From Prevotella sp. (GTDB lineage: Bacteria > Bacteroidota > Bacteroidia > Bacteroidales > Bacteroidaceae): DNA of 64,000 bases. Numbering within the stretch: the first letter of the stretch is position 1; each line of letters begins with the position of its first letter. Below are positions 6,530 to 16,080 of this stretch, in pieces. The DNA lies in assembly GCA_024695815.1 (NCBI GenBank), contig JAILHK010000047.1, forward strand, positions 62,001-126,000, given 5' to 3'. A program made the translations under genes and the position numbers. The notes under the pieces were generated by a model, which made no database searches, was not told where the DNA came from, and was given only the letters and a program-made list of their open reading frames with translations.

Positions 6530-8476
6530 ATGAAGAGCTTATTCCTTATACCATATATCATGATGCTGCCCGGCGCTGTTCATGCTGAGGGAAAGGACAC
6601 GCTGGCCACATGGAACAAGGATCCGCTGGGACTGGAGACCGTGGTGGTGACAGGCACCCGCACGCCAAAGACGCTGAAGGACATCCCTGTGGTGACGCGC
6701 GTGATCAGTGCCGAAGACATCAAGAAGGTGGATGCCACCGACATCAAGGACATGTTGCAGCAGGAACTGCCTGGCGTGGAGTTCACCTACTCCATGGGGC
6801 AGCAGGTGATGAACATGGGCGGCTACGACGGCAACAACATCTTGTTCTTGATCGACGGCGAGCGCATGGCTGGCGAGTCGATGGACAACATTGACTTTTC
6901 ACGACTGAACCTGCAAGGCATTGAACGGATAGAGATTGTGAAAGGAGCGGCATCAACGCTCTATGGCTCGGCAGCGATGGGCGGCGTGGTGAACATCATC
7001 ACTAAGAGTCCGTCGGAGAAATGGGCTTCAAACATCAGCTCACGCTACGAGGGCGCTACGAAAGAGTGGCGCCACGGGGCAAACATGGATTTCACTGTGG
7101 GGCGCATGAACTCGTTCACGACCTTCCAGATGACCGATGCCGACGCACTCAATCTCAAGGGCGACGAGTCGTCTATTTCGACAGCCTATGCCCATAAGAG
7201 CTATCATGGAAAAGAACGGTTGACATGGAAACTGTCTGACGTCTTGAAACTGACGGGCAGGGCTGGCTATTTCTTCCGTGAGCGCAACGTCAGCGCTGAG
7301 AAGCATGAGCGCTACCGCGATCTGGACGGCGGTCTGAAAGTCAACTGGGACCTCTCTGCACTGCAGAACATGGAGGTGGCCTATAGCTTCGACCAGTACG
7401 ACAAATCGGACTTTGCGATGCTGACCAAGAAGGATGTGCGCGACTATTCCAACCGCCAAAACATCGCCCGGGCGCTCTACAACGTGAAGATGCCTGAATG
7501 GAAGTCGCAGCTGACAGCAGGAGCCGACTTCATGAACGACTACCTACTATCGTACCAGTTTGCCGACCATCAGAAGTCACACGCACAGAACAGCTACGAT
7601 GCGTTTGCCCAATGGGACTACAACCCTAATGCCCATTGGAACCTGTTGGCAGGTCTGCGCTACGACTATTTCAGTGCTGCAAAAATGGGAAAGCCCACCT
7701 GGAAGATGGCGGGCATGTTCAAGACGGGCAAGCATCAGATACGTGCTTCCTATGCCTCTGGCTTCCGTGCCCCGTCGCTCAAGGAGCTCTACATGGACTT
7801 TTTCATGGGTGGCATCTTCATGATTTACGGCAACCCAGACCTGAAATGCGAGACGAACCATAACCTGTCGCTATCGTGGACGAACTATGGATCTATCAGC
7901 GAGAACATCAAATACTGTGTAACGGCGACTGGCTACTATAACTTTTTCCGCAACTACATCACAACAGCTACCGTGCAGCGCAACGGTGCCTACGGTCAGA
8001 TGTACACCAACATCGCCAATCAGCAGATTACGGGGGTAGATGCCACCGCACAACTGCATCACCACAATGGACTTGGAGCCAAAGTGTCGTATGCCTTTGT
8101 GAAAAGCATTGTGGACAAAGGGCAGCCCGACCTGACCGCTGCCCGTCCGCACTCCATGACATGGCGACTGGACTACGACCGTCAGATCAGCAAGGACTAT
8201 GGTTTCCGTGTAGCCCTCTCAGGCCGTTTTCTGTCGGCTGTCAACGTGACGGAGTATGCCTCTACGGTACTCAACGACATGACGAGTGTGCACTATGACG
8301 GCTACAGCATCTGGAAACTGAGCCTTTCGCAGAGCATCATGAATTGGCTGACACTCAACTGCGCCGTTGATAACCTCTTTAACTATAAGCCCAGGAACTA
8401 TTATGCCAACTCGCCGACAACGATTGGCACAACCTGTACGATAGGCGCATCTATTGACATCGATAAACTTTTTTAA
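6530..8476 (+). CDS. hmuR: TonB-dependent haem receptor HmuR
   Basis: A 648-aa outer-membrane receptor. After the signal sequence the plug begins LETVVVTGTRTPKTLKDIPV. ILFLIDGERMAG and IERIEIVKGAASTLYGSAAM are classical plug motifs, followed by a 22-strand-type barrel. The haem-receptor FRAP/NPNL pair is present near residues 405-435: ASGFRAPSLKELY and GNPDLKCE. Length matches known HmuR receptors. It imports haem handed over by HmuY. It is the third gene of the operon, with a 3-nt gap upstream and 15 nt downstream to the CobN-like gene. Confidence 0.92.
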   Translation: MKSLFLIPYIMMLPGAVHAEGKDTLATWNKDPLGLETVVVTGTRTPKTLKDIPVVTRVISAEDIKKVDATDIKDMLQQELPGVEFTYSMGQQVMNMGGYDGNNILFLIDGERMAGESMDNIDFSRLNLQGIERIEIVKGAASTLYGSAAMGGVVNIITKSPSEKWASNISSRYEGATKEWRHGANMDFTVGRMNSFTTFQMTDADALNLKGDESSISTAYAHKSYHGKERLTWKLSDVLKLTGRAGYFFRERNVSAEKHERYRDLDGGLKVNWDLSALQNMEVAYSFDQYDKSDFAMLTKKDVRDYSNRQNIARALYNVKMPEWKSQLTAGADFMNDYLLSYQFADHQKSHAQNSYDAFAQWDYNPNAHWNLLAGLRYDYFSAAKMGKPTWKMAGMFKTGKHQIRASYASGFRAPSLKELYMDFFMGGIFMIYGNPDLKCETNHNLSLSWTNYGSISENIKYCVTATGYYNFFRNYITTATVQRNGAYGQMYTNIANQQITGVDATAQLHHHNGLGAKVSYAFVKSIVDKGQPDLTAARPHSMTWRLDYDRQISKDYGFRVALSGRFLSAVNVTEYASTVLNDMTSVHYDGYSIWKLSLSQSIMNWLTLNCAVDNLFNYKPRNYYANSPTTIGTTCTIGASIDIDKLF

Positions 8477-8491
8477 AATCACACACAGATC

Positions 8492-11400
8492 ATGAGAATT
8501 TTCAAAGGGCATAAACGCGTGTGGCAGACAATAGGCATGGCGGCCTTGCTGTTGCTGCTCTTCACGTTCTACAACCACTGGCTGAGTCGCACGAAAATTG
8601 CTTTCGTCAACTTCCAGCCCGTCACGCTGCAGGCTTTCTCACAGGCTAACAACAATCCGATGATCAAGCTCTACGAGGTGAAGACCGACGAGCTGGACGA
8701 ACTGGACGACTACGACGTGGTTCTGGTAACAGGCATGGGTCTGCAAATTACCGCTGAACAGCGGCAACAGATACAGGATGCGGCCAACAGCGGTGTCCCT
8801 GTCTTTACGCTGATGGCCACCAATCCTGACAACAACATATCGAACTTCACCATCGACGAGACTGTTCTGCTGTCGAAATTCATGATGAGTGAATCGAAGA
8901 AGAACTATCGCAGCATGCTGAACTTCCTGCGTCGCAACATTGACGGGAAGCTTGTCTGCACCGGTGACATCGCGCTGCCAGAGCAAAAGCCAAGCGATTA
9001 TCTATACTATCCACTGGCTGACCAGCAGACTGGCGAGGATGAACATGAGTTCCTCAGCGTCGACGACTATGAGAAGTTCATGAAAAAACAGGGACTTTGG
9101 TTTGAGGGCAACAAGAAGATTATGGTGACAGGACTCATCACCGACCCCACCGAACTGATCAAGTCGCTGGTGGCTAGGAAGTATAATGTCTATCCGGTCT
9201 CCTCATTTCTTCATTTGCTCGACTTCGCCAAGGAGATACGCCCCGATGCCATCATCAACATGGCACACGGACGACTGGGTGACGAGATGGTGGAGTTCTT
9301 GACAGAACAGAACATTCCGCTTTTCGACCCACTGAATGTGAACATGGAGATAGAGCAGTGGCAACAAGACCCTATGGGTATGGTTGGCGGCTTTATGTCG
9401 CAGAGCGTGGTGATGCCAGAGATTGACGGTGCCATCCGCACGACAGCTGTGTTCGGACTGCGCAAGGATGCCGACGGACTTCTGCATCCCTATGCCATAC
9501 CTGACCGTCTGGAGAAGTTTGTCAAGACCGTTGACCACGTGATGACACTGCAGACAAAGAAGAACAGTGAGAAGCGCCTGGCCATTGTCTATTTCAAGGG
9601 TCCAGGTCAGGGCAATCTCACCGCCAGCGGCATGGACGTGGCACAGTCGCTCTACAACACACTGGTGAACCTTCGGGCGCAGGGCTACAACGTCAGCGGT
9701 CTGCCCGCCACAGCAACTGAGTTCCGTCAGAAGGTCATGCAGATGGTCAACGACCCAGCCTCTTTTCCTCGCATTCTGTATGGCAACATCGCCTTGCTGC
9801 CTCAGCCGTTGGCTGGTGAAGGAAAGGATGTGTTTAAGATTATTCATGGCACAGGACAGAAACCGCCACAGAACTATATCGACACCTATCTCTGGATTCA
9901 GAATGACTTTAAGGCCGATGCCTTGTTGCATTTCGGCACACACGGCTCACTGGAGTTCACACCTCAGAAGCAAGTTGCACTCGACAGCAACGACTGGCCC
10001 GACCGTCTGGTAGGCAGTCTGCCTCACTTCTATTATTACACCATCGACAATGTGGGCGAGGCAATGATTGCCAAGCGTCGCACTTATGCCACATTGCTGT
10101 CGTACCTCACACCTGCTTTCCATGAAAGTCGGCTGCGCCAAACTTATCAGAAACTGCAAGACAACATCTTTGCCTATCAGAATAACAAGGGTGACAAGCA
10201 GCAGTTGGCACAGACCATCAAGCTGCTGACAGAGCAACTGGGACTTCATAGAGACCTGGGCATTGAGAGTCCATCTTACTCAGAGGCAGACATTGAGCGC
10301 ATCGGCAACTACGCTGAGGAACTGGCCAGCGAGAAGATCACGGACACACCGTATGTCATGGGTGTGCCCTATACGCAGGAGGATATCCGCTCTACGGTGT
10401 TCTCCATGACAGTTGACCCCATCGCCCACAGTCTCTATACCCTTGACAGACAGCAGGGAAAGGCGCCAAACGGTCTGGACTCACAGCGTGCTAAGTTCAA
10501 TGCCATCTACCTGAAACGTGCAGAAGCACTGGTAGAGAGGCTTTATGGCAACAGTCAGCCACTCACGATGGAACAGCTATCTGCAATTACAGGACTTAGC
10601 CCCATGATGATTGCCCGTGCTGACAGTATCACTGAGGCGCAGAATGCTCCGAAGGGCATGATGGCAATGATGATGGCGGCATCGAGAAAGAACGGAAACA
10701 AGACGTCTCGGGGCATGGGGATGATGGGCGACATGAAGAATGGCGCGACAACGATTCCCGAACCTAAGCGCAATCCTATTGCAAAGATGATGCAATGGAA
10801 CATGCGCAAGATGATGGCAAAGAAAGACCCTCAGATGATGCTAGCCATTGCCAAAAAGATGGGAGCAAGCGAAGAGGCCTTGAAGAAGATGGAGGCTGGA
10901 CTGAAGAAACAGATGGGGGGTCTCTCCCCCAATACCTCTCACAAAGAGAGGGGAGCCCAGGAAGAAAAGATTGTGGATCGTCGGGAACTTGAACTGGCTC
11001 ATGCCGTCAACGAGGTGCGCACGGCTCTGAGCAACATTGGCCGCTACCGACAGTATCTGACGGAAAGTCCGAAAGAAGAACTACAGGCGCTGGTGAACGG
11101 ACTGAATGGTGGCTACACGGCACCCTCGCCAGGCGGTGACCTCATCGTCAATCCCAACACGCTGCCTACGGGACGCAACCTCTTTGCCATCAATGCAGAG
11201 GAGACACCCACAGCAGATGCCTGGGAGAAGGGTATTGCTTTGGCCAAGACCACGATAGCAGAATATCAGAGGAAGCACCATGGCGAATATCCCCGCAAGG
11301 TCAGCTACACGCTTTGGTCGGGCGAGTTCATTCAAACGGGTGGTGCCACCATCGCCCAGGTGCTCTATATGTTGGGCGTAGAACCTGTCAGAGACCGTTA

Positions 11401-12646
11401 CGGACGTGTGAGCGACCTGATGCTGATACCCACGGAGAAGTTGGGTCGTCCGCGTATCGACGTGGTGGTTCAGACCTCTGGACAGCTGCGCGATCTGGCA
11501 GCGTCACGACTGTTTCTGATCAACAGGGCGGTGCGTATGGCTGCAGAGGCTGTCGATGACCAGTATGACAATCAGGTGCGGGCTGGCATTGAGGAGAGCG
11601 AGCGCTATCTCATCGATAAGGGCGTCTCGCCCAAGCAGGCACGCGAGATGTCTCAATACCGCGTCTTTGGAGGTGCGGGCGGCGGCTATGGCACAGGCAT
11701 ACAGGCAATGGTGGAACAGGGCAACGCCTGGGACAACGATCAGCAGATTGCCGAGGTCTATATGAACAACATGGGAGCCTTCTATGGTGACCAGGAGCAC
11801 TGGATGAGCGATATGCACGAAGCGTTCTCGGCAGCCTTGACACGTACCGACGTGGTGGTGCAGCCGCGACAGAACAATACGTGGGGTGCCCTCTCGCTCG
11901 ACCACGTCTATGAGTTTATGGGCGGCATGAACATGGCGGTACGTCAGGTAACGGGTAAAGATCCTGATGCCGTGTTCAGTGATTATCGCAATCGCAATAA
12001 CTACCGCATACAGGACTCCAAGGAGGCTATCGGCGTAGAGGCCCGCACCAAACTCTTCAATCCGTCGTATATCAAAAATGCACTGAAAGGTGGCGACCTG
12101 CATACCGACGAGATTGCTGAAATGGTGCGCAACACTTATGGCTGGAACGTGATGAAGCCCAAGAATATTGATAAGGAGATGTGGAACGAGGTGTACGACG
12201 TCTATATCAAAGACAAATATCAATTGGGCATTCAGCAACAGTTTGCCGAGGTGAATCCCGGTGCCCTGCAAGAGATGACAGCAACAATGATGGAGACGGC
12301 GCGTAAAGGCTACTGGAAGGCCACACCCCAACAATTGGCAGACATCGCCGCACTGCATACCGACCTCGTCAATCGTTTTGGGCCTACAGGTTCGGCCTTC
12401 GAAAGCAACAACCCCAAACTTCAGGCATTTATTGCCCAGCAGGTTCCACAGGCACAAGGTAAAGCTTATCAGCAACGTATGAGTAAAGACCTTAGCAAGG
12501 CAAAAGGTATGGTGATGGAGAAACAGACCACCCAAATAGGTGAAGCTGAGGATACAGGCAGCGCAACGAGCAGCATTCTCGTGGTGGGTATTGTCTTGGT
12601 GCTCTTTGTAGCACTGGTCGTCGTCATGCGGCGTAAACGTAAGTGA
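8492..12646 (+). CDS. hmuS: HmuS: CobN/Mg-chelatase-like membrane-anchored protein of haem uptake
   Basis: A 1384-aa CobN-family protein. Residues about 12-30 form an N-terminal membrane anchor (IGMAALLLLLFTFYNHWL). The C-terminus has a second one (ILVVGIVLVLFVALVVVM) and a basic tail, so the large domain lies outside the cytoplasm. CobN signatures include FGTHGSLEFTPQKQVALDSN, LPHFYYYTIDNVGEAMIAKR and, later, VFGGAGGGYGTGI. CobN inserts cobalt into corrins. The HmuS branch, always beside HmuY/HmuR, is thought to act on haem itself, and iron removal has been proposed. Odd feature: residues about 717-808 form an insertion with 19 Met in 92 residues, followed by a stretch encoded by a palindromic GC-rich repeat. 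Four or more genes share the transcript. Confidence 0.9.
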   Translation: MRIFKGHKRVWQTIGMAALLLLLFTFYNHWLSRTKIAFVNFQPVTLQAFSQANNNPMIKLYEVKTDELDELDDYDVVLVTGMGLQITAEQRQQIQDAANSGVPVFTLMATNPDNNISNFTIDETVLLSKFMMSESKKNYRSMLNFLRRNIDGKLVCTGDIALPEQKPSDYLYYPLADQQTGEDEHEFLSVDDYEKFMKKQGLWFEGNKKIMVTGLITDPTELIKSLVARKYNVYPVSSFLHLLDFAKEIRPDAIINMAHGRLGDEMVEFLTEQNIPLFDPLNVNMEIEQWQQDPMGMVGGFMSQSVVMPEIDGAIRTTAVFGLRKDADGLLHPYAIPDRLEKFVKTVDHVMTLQTKKNSEKRLAIVYFKGPGQGNLTASGMDVAQSLYNTLVNLRAQGYNVSGLPATATEFRQKVMQMVNDPASFPRILYGNIALLPQPLAGEGKDVFKIIHGTGQKPPQNYIDTYLWIQNDFKADALLHFGTHGSLEFTPQKQVALDSNDWPDRLVGSLPHFYYYTIDNVGEAMIAKRRTYATLLSYLTPAFHESRLRQTYQKLQDNIFAYQNNKGDKQQLAQTIKLLTEQLGLHRDLGIESPSYSEADIERIGNYAEELASEKITDTPYVMGVPYTQEDIRSTVFSMTVDPIAHSLYTLDRQQGKAPNGLDSQRAKFNAIYLKRAEALVERLYGNSQPLTMEQLSAITGLSPMMIARADSITEAQNAPKGMMAMMMAASRKNGNKTSRGMGMMGDMKNGATTIPEPKRNPIAKMMQWNMRKMMAKKDPQMMLAIAKKMGASEEALKKMEAGLKKQMGGLSPNTSHKERGAQEEKIVDRRELELAHAVNEVRTALSNIGRYRQYLTESPKEELQALVNGLNGGYTAPSPGGDLIVNPNTLPTGRNLFAINAEETPTADAWEKGIALAKTTIAEYQRKHHGEYPRKVSYTLWSGEFIQTGGATIAQVLYMLGVEPVRDRYGRVSDLMLIPTEKLGRPRIDVVVQTSGQLRDLAASRLFLINRAVRMAAEAVDDQYDNQVRAGIEESERYLIDKGVSPKQAREMSQYRVFGGAGGGYGTGIQAMVEQGNAWDNDQQIAEVYMNNMGAFYGDQEHWMSDMHEAFSAALTRTDVVVQPRQNNTWGALSLDHVYEFMGGMNMAVRQVTGKDPDAVFSDYRNRNNYRIQDSKEAIGVEARTKLFNPSYIKNALKGGDLHTDEIAEMVRNTYGWNVMKPKNIDKEMWNEVYDVYIKDKYQLGIQQQFAEVNPGALQEMTATMMETARKGYWKATPQQLADIAALHTDLVNRFGPTGSAFESNNPKLQAFIAQQVPQAQGKAYQQRMSKDLSKAKGMVMEKQTTQIGEAEDTGSATSSILVVGIVLVLFVALVVVMRRKRK
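10915..10958. repeat. Palindromic GC-rich repeat inside the hmuS reading frame
   Basis: The sequence GGGGGGTCTCTCCCCC is followed by CCTCTC-ACAAA-GAGAGG (10935-10951) and GGAGCCC. It resembles short G-rich palindromic intergenic repeats I recall from Bacteroidota genomes. It keeps the reading frame and encodes a Gly/Pro/Ser/Arg-rich linker just after the Met-rich segment. Confidence 0.55.
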
Positions 12647-12648
12647 TT

Positions 12649-13326
12649 ATGGAACTGATTATCGACGTACTCATCCTCTTTATCGTATTGAATTGCGTGT
12701 TCAAGCTCAGCCTATGGCACTTCTGGCAGCGACTGACATACAGTCTGCTGCTGGGAGTCTTCGCCTGGTGGAGCGTGCGCTATGCTGTGTTGCAGTCGAA
12801 GACACAGATTTCCGACTTTCTACAAGATATCTCTGCTTTACAGACGGTAGCTATTCTCGTTACCATCGAGTCGGCAGTGGGGCTGTCGTTCTGTCTGAAC
12901 AGACTGCAGGACGGCGGTCGCAAGTGGTTGCGGGCATTGCTTTATGCCTATCCCAGTCTGCTGATGTTCCCAGTCGTGTTCTACCTGCTCACCCAAACGA
13001 TATTCGCTGCGACAGGGGTTGACTTCAGCACGACGGCAATGGTCTTCGCTGTTGGCATCATCATCTTGTTGCCGATACTATCTAAAGCTGTCTGCTGGCT
13101 ACTTCCTGACGAGACAGGCCGGTTGGAGCTTCATCTGCTGCTCACGGTCTTCGTGTGCATCTTGGGGCTCATTGCCACAGAGCACGGACGCATGGTCTAT
13201 GCCATCAAGGAGGCTCCCGTTGACTGGCTTTCGCTGGTCCGAACGCTTGGTCTCTTCCTACTACTGACGGTAGCAGGATTCTTGCTTAATCGTTTCAAAT
13301 GGTATATAACAAATCGTAAAATGTAA
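12649..13326 (+). CDS. hmuT: HmuT-like polytopic inner-membrane protein
   Basis: A 225-aa hydrophobic protein with about six or seven membrane segments (IIDVLILFIVLNCVF, YSLLLGVFAWW, LLMFPVVFYLLTQTIF, VFAVGIIILLPIL, LLLTVFVCILGLIA, GLFLLLTVAGFLL). No enzyme motif is visible. It follows the HmuS stop by 2 nt. A GTG codon at 12643 in the same frame overlaps that stop and could be used instead. The position between the CobN-like gene and a MotA/TolQ/ExbB-type gene is that of hmuT in hmuYRSTUV loci. Role inferred: an inner-membrane part of the haem uptake or energising complex. Confidence 0.72.
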   Translation: MELIIDVLILFIVLNCVFKLSLWHFWQRLTYSLLLGVFAWWSVRYAVLQSKTQISDFLQDISALQTVAILVTIESAVGLSFCLNRLQDGGRKWLRALLYAYPSLLMFPVVFYLLTQTIFAATGVDFSTTAMVFAVGIIILLPILSKAVCWLLPDETGRLELHLLLTVFVCILGLIATEHGRMVYAIKEAPVDWLSLVRTLGLFLLLTVAGFLLNRFKWYITNRKM

Positions 13327-13335
13327 TACTGAATT

Positions 13336-13941
13336 ATGGAAATTATATCAAAAGGGTTGTTTGGAATTGCCAATTCGCTGCTGATTCCTGATGTTATTCT
13401 GCTTATCTTATTCTTTATCCGCGCGCTCATCATGCTGGGCGGCACGTACAGCCAGTTCATGGTTCGCCGCAAGAACAGCCAGTTGCTCGACGAAACCATC
13501 AAGGAACTGCGCCCGGAAGGTATCGGCCACCTGCGTAGCTTGTTGCCAGAAAAGCCCAATGCACTGTTTACCAAATATCTGAGCGACCTGCTCAGTCATC
13601 CTGCAACAGAGGAGTATGCCGACTTCATCATCAGTCACTATGAGACGGAGGCCGCCAAGGATGTGAACCTATCTCGCCTGCTGACCAAGCTGGGACCTGT
13701 ATTGGGACTTATCGGCACGCTCATCTCCATGTCGCCAGCTCTGGTCGGACTGTCAACAGGCGACATCTCCGGCATGGCCTACAACATGCAGGTCGTGTTC
13801 TCGGCCACCGTCGTCGGTCTGGTAATCTCTGCCGTCGGCTTATTTACCCAGCAGCTCAAAGCTCGGTGGTATGCCAAGGATGTGAACCGCTTGGATTATG
13901 TTTCACGAATTTATCAGCAGAATCATGAGAAAGAGGCGTAA
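13336..13941 (+). CDS. hmuU: HmuU: MotA/TolQ/ExbB-type proton channel subunit
   Basis: A 201-aa membrane protein with the ExbB/TolQ layout: an N-terminal membrane segment (LIPDVILLILFFIRALIML), a cytoplasmic stretch, then two closely spaced membrane segments. The channel signature is RLLTKLGPVLGLIGTLISMS, followed by ALVGLSTGDIS and VVFSATVVGLVISAVGLFT. Such proteins use the proton gradient to drive a periplasmic partner. Here that is likely the HmuV protein encoded next, possibly powering HmuS or haem passage independently of the main TonB system. The gap to the upstream gene is 9 nt and it overlaps the next gene. Confidence 0.82.
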   Translation: MEIISKGLFGIANSLLIPDVILLILFFIRALIMLGGTYSQFMVRRKNSQLLDETIKELRPEGIGHLRSLLPEKPNALFTKYLSDLLSHPATEEYADFIISHYETEAAKDVNLSRLLTKLGPVLGLIGTLISMSPALVGLSTGDISGMAYNMQVVFSATVVGLVISAVGLFTQQLKARWYAKDVNRLDYVSRIYQQNHEKEA

Positions 13942-14260
13942 CAGCAATATACTGCAGGAGGACGATGGCGATCCACTGAGCGTGGTGGTCAACCTGTTTG
14001 ATGTGGCAATGGTGTTTGCCGTGTCGCTGATGGTAGCCATGGTGATGCATATGAACATGACGGAGGTCTTCGGACAGGAAGACTTTACCATTGTCAAGAA
14101 CCCTGGCAAGGAGAACATGGAGATCATCACCAAAGAGGGCAAGGAAATCAACACTTACAAAGCCAGTGGACAGACAACAGAAGGCGGCACGCAAGGACGT
14201 CGTCTCGGTACTGCCTACCAGTTAGACAACGGTCAAATAATCTATGTGCCGGATGAGTAG
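13925..14260 (+). CDS. hmuV: HmuV: DUF2149 protein
   Basis: A 111-aa protein from the ATG at 13925, overlapping the HmuU gene by 17 nt. An open frame from 13898 would add nine residues, but MRKRRNSNILQEDDGDPLSV gives the usual basic start. One membrane segment (VVNLFDVAMVFAVSLMVAMV) is followed by a periplasmic domain ending GTAYQLDNGQIIYVPDE. This matches DUF2149, an ExbD-like partner of MotA/TolQ/ExbB subunits in haem loci. It is the last gene of the operon, before a bidirectional terminator. Confidence 0.78.
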   Translation: MRKRRNSNILQEDDGDPLSVVVNLFDVAMVFAVSLMVAMVMHMNMTEVFGQEDFTIVKNPGKENMEIITKEGKEINTYKASGQTTEGGTQGRRLGTAYQLDNGQIIYVPDE

Positions 14261-14294
14261 TCTGATCCACACAGAAAGATGCTGGTGAACCTAA

Positions 14295-14332
14295 AATCCC
14301 CCGAAAGTCAGACAAATGACTTCCGGGGGATT
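14295..14332. terminator. Bidirectional terminator between the haem operon and an SDR gene
   Basis: AATCCCCCGAAAGTCA pairs with TGACTTCCGGGGGATT around a 6-nt loop, with one mismatch. The convergent genes on either side can both use it. Confidence 0.85.
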
Positions 14333-14381
14333 ATTCAAAATGGGCAAGCCCTCTGTCAGGGCTGCAATCATATGGACCGAT

Positions 14382-15185
14382 TTACTTAGGCTGCTTGCCG
14401 ATGTAGGCCAGGATACCGCCATCGACATAGAGCACGTGACCATTCACTGCGTCGGAAGCGTGAGAAGCCAGGAACACAGCAGGACCACCCAGCTCTGAGG
14501 GGTCGAGCCAACGACCGGCAGGAGTCTTGGCACAGATGAACGAGTCGAACGGATGACGGCTTCCATCTGGCTGACGCTCGCGCAGAGGTGCAGTCTGAGG
14601 TGTGGCGATATAGCCCGGGCCAATGCCGTTGCACTGGATGTTATACTCGCCATATTCCGAACAGATGTTGCGGGTCAGCATCTTCAAGCCACCCTTGGCG
14701 GCAGCATAGGCACTGACAGTCTCGCGACCCAGCTCGCTCATCATAGAGCAGATATTGATAATCTTACCCTCGCGGCGCTCCATCATCTCGGGAATCACGG
14801 CCGAAGAGCAGATAAACGGACCAACCAGGTCGATGTCGATGACCTGCTGGAACTCGGCACGCTTCATCTCGTGCATGGGGATACGCTTGATGATACCGGC
14901 ATTGTTGACCAGGATATCGATCTGGCCTACCTCTTCGTGAATCTTCTCTACAAGAGCCTTGACAGCATTCTCGTCGGTGACGTCGCACACATAGCCCTTC
15001 ACGTTTTCAATGCCTGCCTCTTTGTAGTTGTCCAATCCGCGCTGCAGGGCAGCCTCGTTGATGTCGTTGAAGATGATGGTCTTGGCACCGGCAGCCACAA
15101 AAGCCTTGGCGATGTTGAAACCAATACCATAGGAAGCACCTGTAATCCAGGCGTTCTTACCCTCTAAAGAAAAAATATTAGCCAT
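14382..15185 (-). CDS. SDR-family gluconate 5-dehydrogenase-like oxidoreductase
   Basis: A 267-aa classical short-chain dehydrogenase. Motifs are NAWITGASYGIGFNIAKAF (the GxxxGIG loop), VNNAGIIKRIP (NNAG), catalytic Ser in NICSMMSE, and YAAAKGG (YxxxK) near residue 160. The end, VNGHVLYVDGGILAYIGK, is typical of the gluconate 5-dehydrogenase/KduD group. The likely reaction is NAD(P)-dependent oxidation or reduction of a keto-sugar acid (5-keto-gluconate or 2,5-diketo-3-deoxygluconate). In Bacteroidota such genes often pair with kduI for uronate breakdown, but here it stands alone with its own promoter, so the substrate remains open. Confidence 0.85.
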   Translation of the reverse strand: MANIFSLEGKNAWITGASYGIGFNIAKAFVAAGAKTIIFNDINEAALQRGLDNYKEAGIENVKGYVCDVTDENAVKALVEKIHEEVGQIDILVNNAGIIKRIPMHEMKRAEFQQVIDIDLVGPFICSSAVIPEMMERREGKIINICSMMSELGRETVSAYAAAKGGLKMLTRNICSEYGEYNIQCNGIGPGYIATPQTAPLRERQPDGSRHPFDSFICAKTPAGRWLDPSELGGPAVFLASHASDAVNGHVLYVDGGILAYIGKQPK

Positions 15186-15222
15186 AATTAGTTTTATTTA
15201 TATAGTAATTGTTTACGATGGG

Positions 15223-15365
15223 CAAAGTTACAAATTAATTTCCAACCGCCACCATTTTTGGCCTGTTTCTTTAGAAAAACTTGCTTAAAAAAACTAATTT
15301 TTGGCCAGTGAGACAAAATTATTCATAATTCATCGTGCTATATTCATATTTATTTCCTAACTTTG
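15223..15365. promoter_or_regulatory. Divergent promoters, SDR gene and FKBP cluster
   Basis: TAACTTTG on the minus strand (15223-15230) serves the SDR gene. TAACTTTG on the plus strand (15358-15365) lies 53 nt before the first FKBP gene. The sequence between them is AT-rich with no gene. Confidence 0.65.
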
Positions 15366-15418
15366 CACGGCTTTTTAAGAGTAAAATACACATTATAATA
15401 TAAAGAGAAAGAAAAGAA

Positions 15419-16027
15419 ATGGATAAAGTAAGCTACGCCCTGGGACTGGGCATTGGACAGCAGTTGGCACAAATGGGCGCCAACGACCTGAACGTAGATG
15501 ACTTCGCACAGTCTATCAAAGACGTGCTGGCAGGTAACGAACTGAAGGTTTCGCACCGCGAGGCACAGGAGATTGTGCAGGAATACTTTGCAAAGAAAGA
15601 AGAGAAGCTGAACGCTGAGCGTGCCGAGAAGGGCAAGGCAGCTAAGGCTGAAGGCGAGAAATATCTGACAGAGAACGCCAAGAAAGAGGGCGTCATCACC
15701 ACCGAGAGCGGTCTGCAGTACCAGGTGCTGAAAGAGGGTAACGGCAAAAAGCCATCGGCCAAAGACTCTGTGAAGTGCCACTACGAGGGCTTCCTCATCG
15801 ACGGCACCGTGTTCGACAGCAGCGTACAGCGCGGCGAGCCCGCCACCTTCGGACTGCAGCAAGTCATCGCCGGATGGACCGAGGGTCTGCAGCTGATGCA
15901 GGAGGGTGCCAAGTATCGCTTCTTCATCCCCTACCGTCTGGCTTATGGCGAGGGTGGTGCAGGCGCTATGATTCCTCCTTTCGCCACACTGATCTTCGAC
16001 GTAGAGCTGCTCGAGGTCGTAAAATAA
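15419..16027 (+). CDS. FKBP-type peptidyl-prolyl isomerase, no signal peptide
   Basis: A 202-aa protein: an N-terminal dimerisation-type helical domain (FkpA/FklB style, residues 1-95) and a C-terminal FKBP domain. The FKBP core reads HYEGFLIDGTVFDSSVQRGE, then QVIAGWTEGLQLMQEGAKYR and IPYRLAYGEGGAGAMIPPFA, holding the usual active-site aromatics. There is no signal peptide, so it probably works in the cytoplasm, unlike the next two genes. It assists proline-limited folding. It is the first of three tandem paralogues on one strand behind a good promoter. Confidence 0.9.
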   Translation: MDKVSYALGLGIGQQLAQMGANDLNVDDFAQSIKDVLAGNELKVSHREAQEIVQEYFAKKEEKLNAERAEKGKAAKAEGEKYLTENAKKEGVITTESGLQYQVLKEGNGKKPSAKDSVKCHYEGFLIDGTVFDSSVQRGEPATFGLQQVIAGWTEGLQLMQEGAKYRFFIPYRLAYGEGGAGAMIPPFATLIFDVELLEVVK

Positions 16028-16080
16028 GCTGTAGCAGACAACAAAACAATACAACGTAACAACAATAACAAATAGAAACA

